NCBI GenBank assembly: GCA_021825945.1
Contig: JAKAFN010000002.1
Span: 353,915-417,914 of the forward strand
Reading direction: 5' to 3'
DNA from: Pseudomonadota bacterium
GTDB taxonomy: Bacteria; Pseudomonadota; Gammaproteobacteria; Burkholderiales; Burkholderiaceae_F
DNA length: 64,000 bases
The notes beneath the pieces were generated by a model. The model was given only the letters and a program-made list of their open reading frames with translations. It ran no database searches and had not been told where the DNA came from. The stretch's first letter is position 1. Every line of letters starts with the position of its first letter. Below, in pieces: positions 54,509 through 63,956 of this stretch. The position numbers and the translations under genes were made by a program.

Positions 54509-55657
54509 CTACCAGACAGCGGCGACGAGCGCGGCGTTGTGGAACAGCGGATATCCCCACAAGGTCGATGCGCCGATTTCGCCCAGGGAAAGGGCGCCGG
54601 CGATTTCCCGGCAGCGGCTGCGGCGATGCAGCTCGCAGAGCTCCGATTCGGCATCGCGCAGTCCGAGGTGCAGGCGGCGCCCCGCGCAGTAGAAGAGCAG
54701 CTGGTTGCGCCCCGCGACGTCGCCGTTGAGGCGGGAGACCCGTTCCACCAGCGCATCGAGCGTGTCGTGCATGTCGACGGCGGGGCCGCCGAGCAGGGCC
54801 AACATCGAGTGGGGCGGAATCTCCCCCACGCAGCCGATCGATCCATCTTCATGCAGCGTGGTGGGAATCCGCACCAGGATGTTGTGGTTCGCCCGGACGA
54901 TGCCGAACGGCAGGTGGACGGCGTGTCGATAAAAGTTGTCGCGCGTGATCGCAACGCCATAGTGGACCTGCGCGAGTTCGCAGTAGACGTCGAACGCCGG
55001 CCGCCAGTCGATGTGTGTGATCCGGTTGCCTTCGGTCGTGGTGGCTAGGTAGGTGCGCTCCGGCAGGCAATAGCCATGCTCGAGAATGGCCCCATGGTGA
55101 TTGCGCAGCAGCAGAAAGAGCGCCCGGTTGCCTACAAGCTCGGTGCGGTCGAACAGGCAGGGCATGGGCTGGAACGATTCGCTGCCGGCACTTGCGCCGG
55201 CATAGTTCACCCGGTCGGCTAGTTCGAGGTAGAGCGCATCGAGCATGGAGCCGATTACAGGCACCATTGCGTCGAACAGCATGAAGAGCGTGCACTCGTC
55301 GTCGGTCGCCGCGACCTTTGCGGCGATCTGCGCGCCGATCCGCTCCGCAATGGCGGCATGCCCCCCGTCGTCGGTGATCGGGTCGGAAAACACCGCGAAC
55401 GGCGCGTCATCGAAGCGGAGCAGCAGGCAGCCGGAATCTCGGAATCCCTGTTCGGCGATCAGCGCCGGGAATATGGCGCCGAAAATCGGCACGTCCATTT
55501 GCCTGGCAAGGGATTGCAGCATTGCTACTGCGGGCGCCTCCGGTTCCGGAAGGAGCGCGAACACCCCCATCGCGGGGAATTGCGTCTTCCACGCCAGCAA
55601 AACGGCCCGCGCACGATCGGGCGCGACGGCGTGGAGATAGCAGACAGCGTTGGGCAT
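54509..55657 (-). CDS. FIST-domain sensory protein
   Basis: 382 residues. FIST N and C domains: VPIFGAIFPALI, NYAGASAGSESF, HGYCLPERTYLATTTEGNRI, VHLPFGI and GDVAGRNQLLFYCAGRRLHLG. FIST domains bind small ligands, perhaps amino acids, and are usually fused to or adjacent to signalling domains. Here the partner is the GGDEF-EAL protein encoded 10 bases downstream. ATG at 55657 has GGGA 4-5 bases before it; the frame extends 19 codons further. The upstream 189 bases (55658-55846) contain no gene I can support. Confidence 0.85.
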   Translation of the reverse strand: MPNAVCYLHAVAPDRARAVLLAWKTQFPAMGVFALLPEPEAPAVAMLQSLARQMDVPIFGAIFPALIAEQGFRDSGCLLLRFDDAPFAVFSDPITDDGGHAAIAERIGAQIAAKVAATDDECTLFMLFDAMVPVIGSMLDALYLELADRVNYAGASAGSESFQPMPCLFDRTELVGNRALFLLLRNHHGAILEHGYCLPERTYLATTTEGNRITHIDWRPAFDVYCELAQVHYGVAITRDNFYRHAVHLPFGIVRANHNILVRIPTTLHEDGSIGCVGEIPPHSMLALLGGPAVDMHDTLDALVERVSRLNGDVAGRNQLLFYCAGRRLHLGLRDAESELCELHRRSRCREIAGALSLGEIGASTLWGYPLFHNAALVAAVW

Positions 55658-55846
55658 GGTTCCCGGTTGGTCGAAGGGACGATGCCTCCCTGCGGGTGCG
55701 CTGCCTTGAATCACCCGCTCGGAACTTGGCCCGCGCCAATTGCCTGCGGCCCCTCGTTACTCGATGGTGCACGAACAAGACCTATCGTAATCTCGAACCG
55801 TCGGGAACGCAAAGGGCTGGTGGGTGCCTCCGCGAAGTCCTGCCGC

Positions 55847-56173
55847 TCAACCGTACAGGCGCCAGCGTCGCACCAAGTAGGTCATGGACACCAAGGCCGC
55901 CATCGTCATGGTGATTCCATGGACCTGCCGGATGTCCGCCCCCTCGAACCACTTCCCGAGGGCCAGAGCGACCCACGGGACCGCGGCGCAGGTGGCGATC
56001 AGGGCCAAAAAGGCGAGTTGGCGCTTTTTCTGGGCCCTTTCGGGAAGGTGGTGCCCAGCGTAGCGCATGGTGCGCCGCCCGATCAAGGCGATGGGAAAGG
56101 CGGTGCCGGCAACGGCGCCGAGGACCGCAAACACGGTCAGGTTTGCCAAGTGCTGCACGAGGTCCGGTAGCAT
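55847..56173 (-). CDS. uncharacterised three-helix membrane protein
   Basis: 108 residues with three transmembrane helices (about 10-31, 52-72, 84-101), and basic loops (GRRTMRYAGHH, RAQKKR). AAGGAAGAG lies about 5 bases before the ATG, which supports a real gene. No family recognised. It is divergent from gshA across 308 bases. Confidence 0.7.
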   Translation of the reverse strand: MLPDLVQHLANLTVFAVLGAVAGTAFPIALIGRRTMRYAGHHLPERAQKKRQLAFLALIATCAAVPWVALALGKWFEGADIRQVHGITMTMAALVSMTYLVRRWRLYG

Positions 56174-56481
56174 GATCTCTTCCTTGCGGAACGAACGGAG
56201 CGGATGACTGCGCCCGCTGGGGCCGAGGCGCTGCGGCTCGGCGGGTCCGGGAAACCGGTAGGGACCGCACCGTGGGAGTAAGCCTGCCGTATTCGCGAAC
56301 GCGATGCAATCTCATTTCTGCCTTGGGTTGCGAGGTGTTGTGTTTTTCGCACTGACCCCGGGTTCTTGCTGAGGAGATCTTCAGGTTGGTGCGCCCGGCG
56401 GGCGTCTCCGCGCGGATGTCCGGCGCGGTTTTCCGGCCCTGGAATAGAATCGGGCGGATCCCCTCCCAAGGAGTACTCCCT
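56174..56481. other. intergenic region between the membrane protein gene and gshA
   Basis: 308 bases between divergent genes. TAGAAT at 56445-56450 is a good -10-like hexamer for gshA but has no matching -35. The AAGGAG at 56468-56473 is the gshA ribosome-binding site. No open frame or RNA element stands out. Confidence 0.4.
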
Positions 56482-57765
56482 TTGTCCAGCCCTGCTGCCC
56501 CGGTGGTTGTCGCCGGTCCGGCCCTGGCGTTCGAGCAGCGCGTTCTCGATGCCATGCCGGCGATCGAGCATTGGTTTCGCCACCAGTGGCACGAACACAC
56601 GCCCCCGTTCTATGCCTCCGTGGATCTGCGCAACGCGGGCTTCAAGCTGGCCCCGGTCGATACCAACCTGTTTCCGGGGGGGTTCAACAACTTGGCCGAC
56701 GAAGCCCTGCCCTCGGCCGTGCAGGCCGCGCAGTTCGCGATCGAACGCACCTGTCCGGAGGCGCGCAAACTGCTACTGATTCCGGAGCGGCATACCCGCA
56801 ACGTCTACTATCTTCAGAACGTCGCCCGCTTGGCGCGCATTCTCGAGTCCGCCGGACTGGAGGTGCGGATCGCCAGCCTGGCTGACGAGATCGTGGCCGA
56901 GACCACCGTCAGCCTGCCCGGCGGAGATACCCTGCGGATCGAGCCGCTGGAGCGTCGTGGTGGGCGGTTGGGCGTGGCGGGGTTCGACCCATGCATCGTG
57001 CTGCTCAACAACGACTTGTCGGCGGGCACGCCCTCCGTATTGCGCGACATTGACCCTGCCCAGGTTCTGCTGCCGCCTTTGCATGCGGGCTGGTCGGTGC
57101 GCCGGAAGTCGCAGCACTTCGCCTGCTATGACGAGGTGGCGGCGGAATTTGCGCAACTCGTCGGAATCGATCCGTGGATGGTGAATCCGCTGTTCGCGCG
57201 CTGCGGCGAGATCGATTTTCGCGATGGTGCTGGGGCCGAGTGTCTGGCGCAGCAGGTCGACCGTCTCCTCGCGGCGATTCGGGAAAAGTACCGGGAGCAT
57301 GGCATCCGGCAGGACCCGTTCGTCATCGTCAAAGCCGATGCCGGAACCTATGGCATGGGGATCATGACCGTCCGCGATGCGTCGGAGGTCGAATCCCTGA
57401 ATCGCAAGCAGCGCAACAAGATGGCGGTGATCAAGGAAGGGCTGCGGGTTACCGAGGTGATCATCCAGGAAGGGGTTCCCTCCTATGAAACCGTCTCGCA
57501 GGGAGTCGCCGAGCCGGTTGTCTATATGATCGACCGCTATGTGATCGGCGGTTTCCATCGGGTTCATCCGGATCGCGGCATCGACGAAAATCTCAATGCG
57601 CCGGGCATGCATTTCGTCCCCTTGCCGTTCGACGGCAGCTGCAATTTGCCGGACACCCACGCCGCGCCGGGTGCCTGTGCGCTCAATCGTTTTTACGTGT
57701 ACGGGGTGATCGGGCGCTTGGCCTTGCTCGCTGCAGCGCGGGAATTGGAGCGGACTGCGGTATGA
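56482..57765 (+). CDS. gshA: glutamate--cysteine ligase, proteobacterial (A. ferrooxidans) type
   Basis: 427 residues. First step of glutathione synthesis. This is the family typified by Acidithiobacillus ferrooxidans GshA and common in betaproteobacteria, not the E. coli type: YASVDLRNAGFKLAPVDTNLFPGGFNN, LLIPERHTRNVYY, FVIVKADAGTYGMGIM and EGVPSYE. The start is TTG at 56482, 8 bases after AAGGAG; no ATG fits. The gshB start overlaps its stop by ATGA. Confidence 0.92.
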   Translation: MSSPAAPVVVAGPALAFEQRVLDAMPAIEHWFRHQWHEHTPPFYASVDLRNAGFKLAPVDTNLFPGGFNNLADEALPSAVQAAQFAIERTCPEARKLLLIPERHTRNVYYLQNVARLARILESAGLEVRIASLADEIVAETTVSLPGGDTLRIEPLERRGGRLGVAGFDPCIVLLNNDLSAGTPSVLRDIDPAQVLLPPLHAGWSVRRKSQHFACYDEVAAEFAQLVGIDPWMVNPLFARCGEIDFRDGAGAECLAQQVDRLLAAIREKYREHGIRQDPFVIVKADAGTYGMGIMTVRDASEVESLNRKQRNKMAVIKEGLRVTEVIIQEGVPSYETVSQGVAEPVVYMIDRYVIGGFHRVHPDRGIDENLNAPGMHFVPLPFDGSCNLPDTHAAPGACALNRFYVYGVIGRLALLAAARELERTAV

Positions 57766-58751
57766 CATTCCTGTTCATCCTCGACCCGCTGGAGACGCTC
57801 AAGCCGGAGAAGGACTCGAGCATCGCCATGATGCGCGAACTCCAGCGTCGCGGGCACGAGGTCTGGACATGCACTCCTCGCGCTCTCGATTGGGAATCCG
57901 GTGCGGTGTGTGCCGAATCCGCGCATCGGATCGCGCTGCCCGATGGGATGGGTGGGGCGTCTTGGTTTTCGGTGCGGGAAACGCGGGCGCGGGCGCTGGC
58001 GGAGTTCGACGCCGTGTTGATGCGCAAGGACCCGCCCTTTGATCTCGAATATCTGTACGCCACCCACCTGTTGGAGGCAGCAGTGCGTGCTCCCCGGCCA
58101 GCGCGCGTCTTCAACGACCCGTGCGCCCTGCGGGACCACAATGAAAAGCTCGCGATCACGGAATTCACGGAGTTCATCCCGCCTACGCGCGTCAGCAGTG
58201 ATCCCGCCCGCATCTTGCGTTTTCGCGAGGAGCAGGAACGCATCGTCATCAAACCGCTCGATGGCATGGGCGGCGCTGGCGTCTTCCGGGTCGAACCCGG
58301 AGACCCGAATACCAACGCGATCCTGGAGACCGTGACCCGTCTCGGGACGCGAACCGTCATGGCGCAGCGATTCCTTCCGGAAATCGCCCAGGGAGACAAG
58401 CGAATCCTGCTGATCGGCGGAGTGCCGGCGCCGTTCTCCCTGGCGCGGATTCCCAAGCCGGGCGAAGCGCGCGGTAACCTCGCTGCCGGCGGCACCGGCC
58501 GTGCGCAGCCGCTCAGTGCCCGGGACCGGCAGATTGCCGAGCGTGTCGGGCCGGTTCTTGCCGGAAGGGGATTGCTGTTGGTGGGGCTGGACGTGATCGG
58601 TGACTTCCTAACCGAAATCAACGTCACGAGCCCGACATGCTTCGTCGAGATCGAAGCCCAGACCGGTTTTTCGGTCGCGTCGATGTTCGTCGAGGAATTG
58701 GAACGGCGTGTCGGCATCCCTTCCGCGCCCGCTCTGCGCAAGCGAGATTGA
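57762..58751 (+). CDS. gshB: glutathione synthetase
   Basis: 329 residues. ATP-grasp enzyme adding glycine to gamma-glutamylcysteine. Blocks: FILDPLETLKPEKDSSIAMM, LMRKDPPFDLEYLYATHLLE, IVIKPLDGMGGAGVFRV, RFLPEIAQGDKRILLI, AAGGTGRAQPLS and GLDVIGDFLTEINVTSPT. Operon with gshA. Confidence 0.96.
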   Translation: MTFLFILDPLETLKPEKDSSIAMMRELQRRGHEVWTCTPRALDWESGAVCAESAHRIALPDGMGGASWFSVRETRARALAEFDAVLMRKDPPFDLEYLYATHLLEAAVRAPRPARVFNDPCALRDHNEKLAITEFTEFIPPTRVSSDPARILRFREEQERIVIKPLDGMGGAGVFRVEPGDPNTNAILETVTRLGTRTVMAQRFLPEIAQGDKRILLIGGVPAPFSLARIPKPGEARGNLAAGGTGRAQPLSARDRQIAERVGPVLAGRGLLLVGLDVIGDFLTEINVTSPTCFVEIEAQTGFSVASMFVEELERRVGIPSAPALRKRD

Positions 58752-58761
58752 GGGGCGCGAC

Positions 58762-59196
58762 ATGCCGGGAATCCTCGTCATCGCCCATGCGCCGTTGGCA
58801 TCCGCGCTCGTCAGCGCTTCACGCCATGTCTATAGCCGCGACCCTTGCGTCGCGTCGCGTCGGCTCATCGCGCTCGATGTGGCGCCGGATGCCGACGTCG
58901 GCGCGGCGACGGCGCAGGCGCGTGCCCGACTCGCGGATGCGGACCGGGGTGATGGTGTTCTGGTGCTCACCGACCTGCTCGGTGCGACCCCCGGAAACGT
59001 TGCCGCATCGCTCGTGGAGCCGGGCCGGGTTGCGGTAGTCTCGGGGGCAAGCATGCCGATGTTGCTGCGCGCGCTTTGCTACAGCGCATCGGATCTGGAG
59101 GACGTCGTGGAAAAGGCATTGCATGGCGCGGCGCAGGGTGCGCAGCGGGTGACGGCTCCCGAGCCGGAACGTGGTGGGGAAGGAGGGGTCGCGTGA
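58762..59196 (+). CDS. PTS mannose-type EIIA component
   Basis: 144 residues. Phosphoacceptor His9 in ILVIAHAPLASAL; LTDLLGATPGN is the other family block. No EIIB, EIIC or EIID gene is near, so with HPr and EI it probably forms a regulatory phosphorelay, as in many betaproteobacteria. GAGGGG lies about 7 bases before the ATG. GTGA overlap with ptsH. Confidence 0.9.
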   Translation: MPGILVIAHAPLASALVSASRHVYSRDPCVASRRLIALDVAPDADVGAATAQARARLADADRGDGVLVLTDLLGATPGNVAASLVEPGRVAVVSGASMPMLLRALCYSASDLEDVVEKALHGAAQGAQRVTAPEPERGGEGGVA

Positions 59197-59474
59197 TCTC
59201 CCAGTCGTTCACCATCCGCAACAAGCTCGGGATGCATGCTCGGCCGTCCGCACAGTTGACCCAGGTCGCATCCCGCTTCCAGAGCGAGGTATTCATCGCC
59301 AAGGAGGGCCGGCGGGTCAATGCGAAATCGATCATGGGCGTGATGATGCTCGCCGCCGGGCCCGGCGCGGTCGTGACGGTGGACGCCAGCGGCCCGGATG
59401 CGGAGCAGGCGGTGCGGGCGGTCGGCGAGCTCATCGAGGGCGGGTTCGGCGAAGTCGCCGCGGCAGCCCACTAG
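59193..59474 (+). CDS. ptsH: HPr phosphocarrier protein
   Basis: 93 residues. Active His in KLGMHARPSAQL and the regulatory Ser in NAKSIMGVMML. The start is GTG at 59193, after AAGGAGGGG, overlapping the EIIA stop. The Ser region invites phosphorylation by an HprK-type kinase, though no hprK is in the window. Confidence 0.94.
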   Translation: MISQSFTIRNKLGMHARPSAQLTQVASRFQSEVFIAKEGRRVNAKSIMGVMMLAAGPGAVVTVDASGPDAEQAVRAVGELIEGGFGEVAAAAH

Positions 59475-59499
59475 CGTGCACGGGGGACGATTGGAGAGC

Positions 59500-61311
59500 A
59501 TGCCCTCGTTGATCCAGCAGCTCGGCGGCTATGGCGTTGCCTGTGGCATCGCGATCGGTCGCGCGCACCTGCTTGCGCCGAGCGAGTTCGAGATCCCCAA
59601 GTATCACATCGCGCCGGACGCGGTGCTGCACGAAGTGGCCCGGCTCAACAATGCGTTTTCCTTGGTGCGCGCCGAGATCAAGGAGCTACGCGCCGACGTC
59701 GCGGAGACGGCTCCCGCGGAGGTGGGTGCGTTTCTCGATCTGCACCGGATGATTCTGGACGACTCCCTGTTGTGCGATGCGCCGCGGGATCTGGTGCGTA
59801 CCCGTCACATCAACGCGGAGTGGGCGCTTACAATTCAATTAGAGGAGGTCTGCCGCCAGTTCGAGGCGATCGACGACGAATATTTCCGCAGCCGCTCGCA
59901 GGATGTGCGGCAGGTGGTCGAGCGGGTCTTGCGCCGGTTGGCCGGCGAGCGGTCGGCGCGGGTGCCACTGCCCAAACATGCCGATACCGGGGAGGCGACG
60001 ATCCTGGTGGCCCACGATCTTTCGCCGGCGGATGTGCTCCATTTTCGCGAGCACTCGGGCGTTGCGTTTGCCGGGTTCCTGACGGAGATCGGAGGCCCCA
60101 CCTCGCACACGACGATTCTCGCACGCAGCCTGGGGATCCCGGCGGTGGTCGGCATCGCCGGCGTGCGGGAACGGGTCGGCGAGGGTGACCGTCTGATCGT
60201 CGACTCGGATTCGGGTCGGGTGTATCTCCGACCCGACGCCGACATCCTGGCCGAAAGCCGGCGGCAGATCCGCGCGACGACCCAGCAGCGCGCCGGACTG
60301 CGGAAGCTGCGCGGCAGGGTGGCGCAGACCCGGGACGGCGTCCCGGTGGAGCTGCTGGCGAATATCGAGCTACCCGGGGATGCGCGGGATGCCCTCGAGG
60401 CGGGGGCGGACGGCATCGGCTTGTTCCGCACCGAATTTCTGTTCATGAACCGCGACGACCTTCCGTCGGAGGACGAGCAGTACGAGTCCTACGCCAAGGT
60501 GGCGCGGACCATGAAGGGAAAACCCGTGGTCATTCGCACGCTCGACGTGGGCGCCGACAAGGTGCTAAACCCCGGCGCCCACGCCGGCTCGTCGGGGACG
60601 CGTGACGGCGACGGTTCCGGGCCGCAGCCCAACCCGGCTCTCGGCTTGCGGGCCATCCGCTATTGCCTCGCGTATCCGGATCTATTCCTGACCCAGTTGC
60701 GGGCGATTCTGCGCGCGTCGGAGCACGGCACCGTGCGCCTGCTGGTGCCTATGCTGGCGCACCTGCATGAGATCGAGCAGGCCATCGCATTCGTCATCCG
60801 TGCCCAGGAGCAACTCACGGAGCGACGTCAGAAGTTCGATGCGGGCATCGAAATCGGCGGCATGATCGAGGTGCCGGGCGCCGCATTGAACCTCGGCCCA
60901 TTCGTCCGTCGCTTGAAATTCCTGTCACTGGGGACGAACGACCTGATTCAATACACCCTCGCGATCGATCGCACCGACAGTTCGGTCGCCTATCTCTACG
61001 AACCTTTGCATCCCGCCGTGCTGCAGTTGATCCACCACACCATTCGCGGCGGGGAAAAGGCCGGATTGCCGGTCTCCGTCTGCGGCGAAATGGCTGGGGA
61101 TGGCACCGCCTCGGAGTTGCTGCTGGGCATGGGGCTGCGGCGGTTTTCGATGAGCCCGGCGCAGATCCTGCCGATCAAGCAGCGGATCTTCGATCTGGAT
61201 ACGAAGGCCGCGGCTCGTCTCGCCGCGCGCGTCGCCCGCATGCACGATCCGATGGAAATCCGTTCGGCCTTGCAGCGCGCCGACCGCGCGGCGCGCAGGG
61301 GGGACAAATGA
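59500..61311 (+). CDS. ptsI: PTS enzyme I
   Basis: 603 residues. Phosphoenolpyruvate-protein phosphotransferase. Phosphoacceptor His in [24 protein letters not shown]-binding [36 protein letters not shown], and the catalytic Cys in SVCGEMAGD. Residues near 370-385 ([19 protein letters not shown]) form a Gly-rich loop longer than in E. coli EI. ATGA overlap with metX. Confidence 0.95.
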   Translation: MPSLIQQLGGYGVACGIAIGRAHLLAPSEFEIPKYHIAPDAVLHEVARLNNAFSLVRAEIKELRADVAETAPAEVGAFLDLHRMILDDSLLCDAPRDLVRTRHINAEWALTIQLEEVCRQFEAIDDEYFRSRSQDVRQVVERVLRRLAGERSARVPLPKHADTGEATILVAHDLSPADVLHFREHSGVAFAGFLTEIGGPTSHTTILARSLGIPAVVGIAGVRERVGEGDRLIVDSDSGRVYLRPDADILAESRRQIRATTQQRAGLRKLRGRVAQTRDGVPVELLANIELPGDARDALEAGADGIGLFRTEFLFMNRDDLPSEDEQYESYAKVARTMKGKPVVIRTLDVGADKVLNPGAHAGSSGTRDGDGSGPQPNPALGLRAIRYCLAYPDLFLTQLRAILRASEHGTVRLLVPMLAHLHEIEQAIAFVIRAQEQLTERRQKFDAGIEIGGMIEVPGAALNLGPFVRRLKFLSLGTNDLIQYTLAIDRTDSSVAYLYEPLHPAVLQLIHHTIRGGEKAGLPVSVCGEMAGDGTASELLLGMGLRRFSMSPAQILPIKQRIFDLDTKAAARLAARVARMHDPMEIRSALQRADRAARRGDK

Positions 61312-62459
61312 CCGTCGAAGCGCCTGCCGACGCGCGCTCGGTCGGCCACGTCGAGCCCCGGATCATGCGATTCGACGTCCCGCTGCCGCTGGCGAGCGGC
61401 GCGCAGCTCGCGCAGTATGAATTGCGCTATGAAACCTACGGCACCTTGAATGCCGCGCGTGACAACGCGATCTTGGTCTGTCATGCCCTCAACGCGTCCC
61501 ACCACGTCGCCGGAACCTACGCCGGCGTGCCGCGCAGCACCGGATGGTGGGACAACATGGTCGGTCCGGGAAAGCCTGTCGACACGCGGCGGTTCTTCGT
61601 GATCGGCGTGAACAACCTGGGATCGTGTTTCGGTTCGACGGGGCCGATGTCGATCGATCCGGCCAGCGGCAAGCCGTACGGCGCAGCGTTCCCGCTCGTC
61701 ACGGTCGAGGACTGGGTCGACTCCCAGGCGCGGCTGGCCGATGCCCTGGGCATCGAGCGCTTTGCGGCGGTCCTGGGCGGGTCGCTGGGTGGCATGCAGG
61801 CGCTCTCCTGGGCGATCCGCTATCCGCAGCGCCTCCGGCACTGCGTGGCGATCGCCACCACGCCGCGCCTATCGGCGCAGAACATCGCTTTCAACGACGT
61901 GGCGCGCACGGCGATCCGTAGCGACCCCGATTTTCACGACGGCGACTTCTATGCTCACGGCGTCGTGCCCAAGCGCGGCCTGCAGGTGGCGCGCATGCTC
62001 GGTCACATCACCTATCTCTCGGGTGACGACATGACCGAACGCTTCGGCCGCAGCCTGCGCAGCGGCGGTTACGGTTTCGGCTACGGCGCCGAGTTCGAGG
62101 TCGAGTCCTACTTGCGCTACCAGGGAGACAAGTTCTCCGAGTATTTCGACGCGAACACCTATCTCCTGATCACGCGCGCGCTCGATTATTTCGACCCCGC
62201 GCGGGAGCACGGAGGGGACCTCGTGCGCGCGCTGGCGGCGGCGACCGCGAAGTTTCTCCTCATCTCGTTTACCACCGACTGGCGCTTCGCGCCGGAACGG
62301 ACGCGCGAGATCGCCTCGGCCTTGATCGCAAATGGGCGTGACGTCGTCTGCTCGGAGATCGACGCGCCGCACGGACACGACGCGTTCCTGCTTTCGGATC
62401 CGCGTTACCATGGGCTCGTAGCCGCGTACTTCGAGCGCATCGCGCAGGAGGGTGCGTGA
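61308..62459 (+). CDS. metX: homoserine O-acyltransferase MetX
   Basis: 383 residues. Alpha/beta-hydrolase-type acyltransferase in methionine synthesis: [32 protein letters not shown], the nucleophile [10 protein letters not shown] and the C-terminal [12 protein letters not shown]. The MetX family includes acetyl- and succinyl-transferases; which acyl donor is used cannot be decided by eye. Coupled with metW, the usual pair in betaproteobacteria. Confidence 0.93.
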   Translation: MTVEAPADARSVGHVEPRIMRFDVPLPLASGAQLAQYELRYETYGTLNAARDNAILVCHALNASHHVAGTYAGVPRSTGWWDNMVGPGKPVDTRRFFVIGVNNLGSCFGSTGPMSIDPASGKPYGAAFPLVTVEDWVDSQARLADALGIERFAAVLGGSLGGMQALSWAIRYPQRLRHCVAIATTPRLSAQNIAFNDVARTAIRSDPDFHDGDFYAHGVVPKRGLQVARMLGHITYLSGDDMTERFGRSLRSGGYGFGYGAEFEVESYLRYQGDKFSEYFDANTYLLITRALDYFDPAREHGGDLVRALAAATAKFLLISFTTDWRFAPERTREIASALIANGRDVVCSEIDAPHGHDAFLLSDPRYHGLVAAYFERIAQEGA

Positions 62460-63046
62460 TGTTGCGCCAGGATCTCGCGCTCATCGCGCAGTGGATCGGT
62501 GATGGCACCCGGGTGCTCGACCTGGGTTGCGGCGACGGAACCTTGCTCGGGCACCTGCGCACGGCGCGCCGTTGCCATGGCTACGGCGTCGAGATTGCCG
62601 ACGAGTCGGTGCTGGCATGCGCGCGCCGGGGGGTCAACGTCATCCAGGCCGACCTGGAGTCCGGCCTGCGCATGTTCGCCGATGGCATGTTCGAGACGGT
62701 CGTGTTGTCGCAGACTCTGCAGGCGATGCATCATGTCGAGGCGATCCTGCGCGAAATGGGGCGGGTCGGGCGGCGCGGCATCGTGAGTTTCCCGAATTTC
62801 GGCCACTGGCGCCATGCCGTGTCCCTGCTTGGCGGTCGGATGCCCGTTACCCCGGAGATTCCCTATCAGTGGTACGACACCCCGAACATCCATCTCTGCA
62901 CCCCCAAGGATTTTGAAGCCCTCGCCGCCAGATTGGGCCTGCGCATCACGGATCGCGCGATGCTCGCCCGCGGCCGGCCGGTGCATTTCTTGCGGGATCT
63001 CCGGGCGACGGTCGCGGTGTACCGGTTTGAAAACCCCACCGTGTAA
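62459..63046 (+). CDS. metW: methionine biosynthesis protein MetW
   Basis: 195 residues. SAM-methyltransferase-like fold with [15 protein letters not shown] (motif I), [10 protein letters not shown] and [13 protein letters not shown]. MetW is required with MetX for homoserine acylation in several proteobacteria. AGGAGG lies 7 bases before the ATG at 62459, which shares one base with the metX stop; GTG at 62456 is possible. Confidence 0.93.
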   Translation: MLRQDLALIAQWIGDGTRVLDLGCGDGTLLGHLRTARRCHGYGVEIADESVLACARRGVNVIQADLESGLRMFADGMFETVVLSQTLQAMHHVEAILREMGRVGRRGIVSFPNFGHWRHAVSLLGGRMPVTPEIPYQWYDTPNIHLCTPKDFEALAARLGLRITDRAMLARGRPVHFLRDLRATVAVYRFENPTV

Positions 63047-63088
63047 CCGGAGCGCACCCCGCGGCGTACCGGCCCGCTGCGCAGCCAT

Positions 63089-63118
63089 TTGCATATTTCC
63101 CGAAACTCGGATTACAAT
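63089..63118 (+). promoter_or_regulatory. sigma-70 promoter of the rplN (spc) operon
   Basis: TTGCAT at 63089-63094 and TACAAT at 63113-63118 with an 18-base spacer; each hexamer matches consensus at 4-5 positions. Start expected near 63125, giving a leader of about 113 bases to the rplN ATG. Confidence 0.7.
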
Positions 63119-63125
63119 CCCGGGC

Positions 63126-63145
63126 TCACTTGAGAAATCGAGTGA
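63126..63145 (+). promoter_or_regulatory. leader hairpin with GAAA tetraloop upstream of rplN
   Basis: TCACTTGA (63126-63133) pairs with TCGAGTGA (63138-63145), including one G-T wobble, closed by GAAA, a GNRA-type tetraloop. It lies at the very 5' end of the predicted mRNA. It could stabilise the transcript or bind a ribosomal protein for feedback control. The rest of the leader is unassigned. Confidence 0.45.
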
Positions 63146-63237
63146 CCCATTTCTCCCCGGACGGGACCAAGACTGACCGATCGACACCGGAATCGCGTTG
63201 CGCGCCCGGGTGTCGGCGGGAAAAGTTGGGACAAAAA

Positions 63238-63606
63238 ATGATCCAAATGCAGACGATGCTCGACGTCGCCGACAACACCGGCGCACGAGCGGTGATGTGT
63301 ATCAAGGTGCTCGGCGGTTCGAAGCGCCGCTACGCGAATATCGGCGACGTCATCAAGGTCACGGTGAAGGATGCCGCGCCGCGTGGTCGCGTCAAGAAGG
63401 GCGAGGTCTACAGCGCCGTCGTGGTGCGGACGGCCAGCGGGCTGCGCCGCGGCGACGGCTCGGCGATCAAGTTCGACAAGAACGCCGCCGTGTTGCTCAA
63501 CAACAAGCTCGAGCCGATCGGGACCCGGATTTTCGGGCCGGTGACGCGGGAGCTGCGGACCGAGCGGTTCATGAAGATCGTCTCGCTCGCCCCCGAAGTG
63601 CTGTAA
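63238..63606 (+). CDS. rplN: 50S ribosomal protein L14
   Basis: 122 residues, the exact usual length. [17 protein letters not shown] start and [28 protein letters not shown] and [10 protein letters not shown] follow the family closely. It is the first gene of the spc cluster here; rpsQ and rpmC, which precede rplN in many genomes, are replaced by metW. Only a modest ribosome-binding site is visible before the ATG. Confidence 0.97.
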   Translation: MIQMQTMLDVADNTGARAVMCIKVLGGSKRRYANIGDVIKVTVKDAAPRGRVKKGEVYSAVVVRTASGLRRGDGSAIKFDKNAAVLLNNKLEPIGTRIFGPVTRELRTERFMKIVSLAPEVL

Positions 63607-63617
63607 GGAGTGTTCGG

Positions 63618-63938
63618 ATGCAACGCATTCGCAAAGGTGACGAAGTCGTCGTGATCGCGGGCCGGGACAAGGGCAAGCGCGGCACGGTGGTCGAGCGCGT
63701 GGACGCGACCCATGTTCGGGTCGAGGGCGTCAATGTGGTGAAGAAGCACGTTCGCCCGAATCCGATGAAGGGAACGAACGGCGGCATCTCCGAGCAGACG
63801 ATGCCGATCGACCAGTCCAATGTCATGGTCTACAACCCCGCCACCGGCAAGGGAGAGCGGGTCGGAATCGAGGTCGTCGACGGTCGGAAGCGGCGCGTGT
63901 TCAAGCGCAGCGGACAGCCGGTCGGGGCTGCGAGCTAA
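63618..63938 (+). CDS. rplX: 50S ribosomal protein L24
   Basis: 106 residues. KOW motif near the N-terminus ([19 protein letters not shown]), then [15 protein letters not shown] and [23 protein letters not shown] lies 7 bases before the ATG. Standard order rplN-rplX-rplE. Confidence 0.97.
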   Translation: MQRIRKGDEVVVIAGRDKGKRGTVVERVDATHVRVEGVNVVKKHVRPNPMKGTNGGISEQTMPIDQSNVMVYNPATGKGERVGIEVVDGRKRRVFKRSGQPVGAAS

Positions 63939-63956
63939 GGTCCGGAGGAACAAAGC

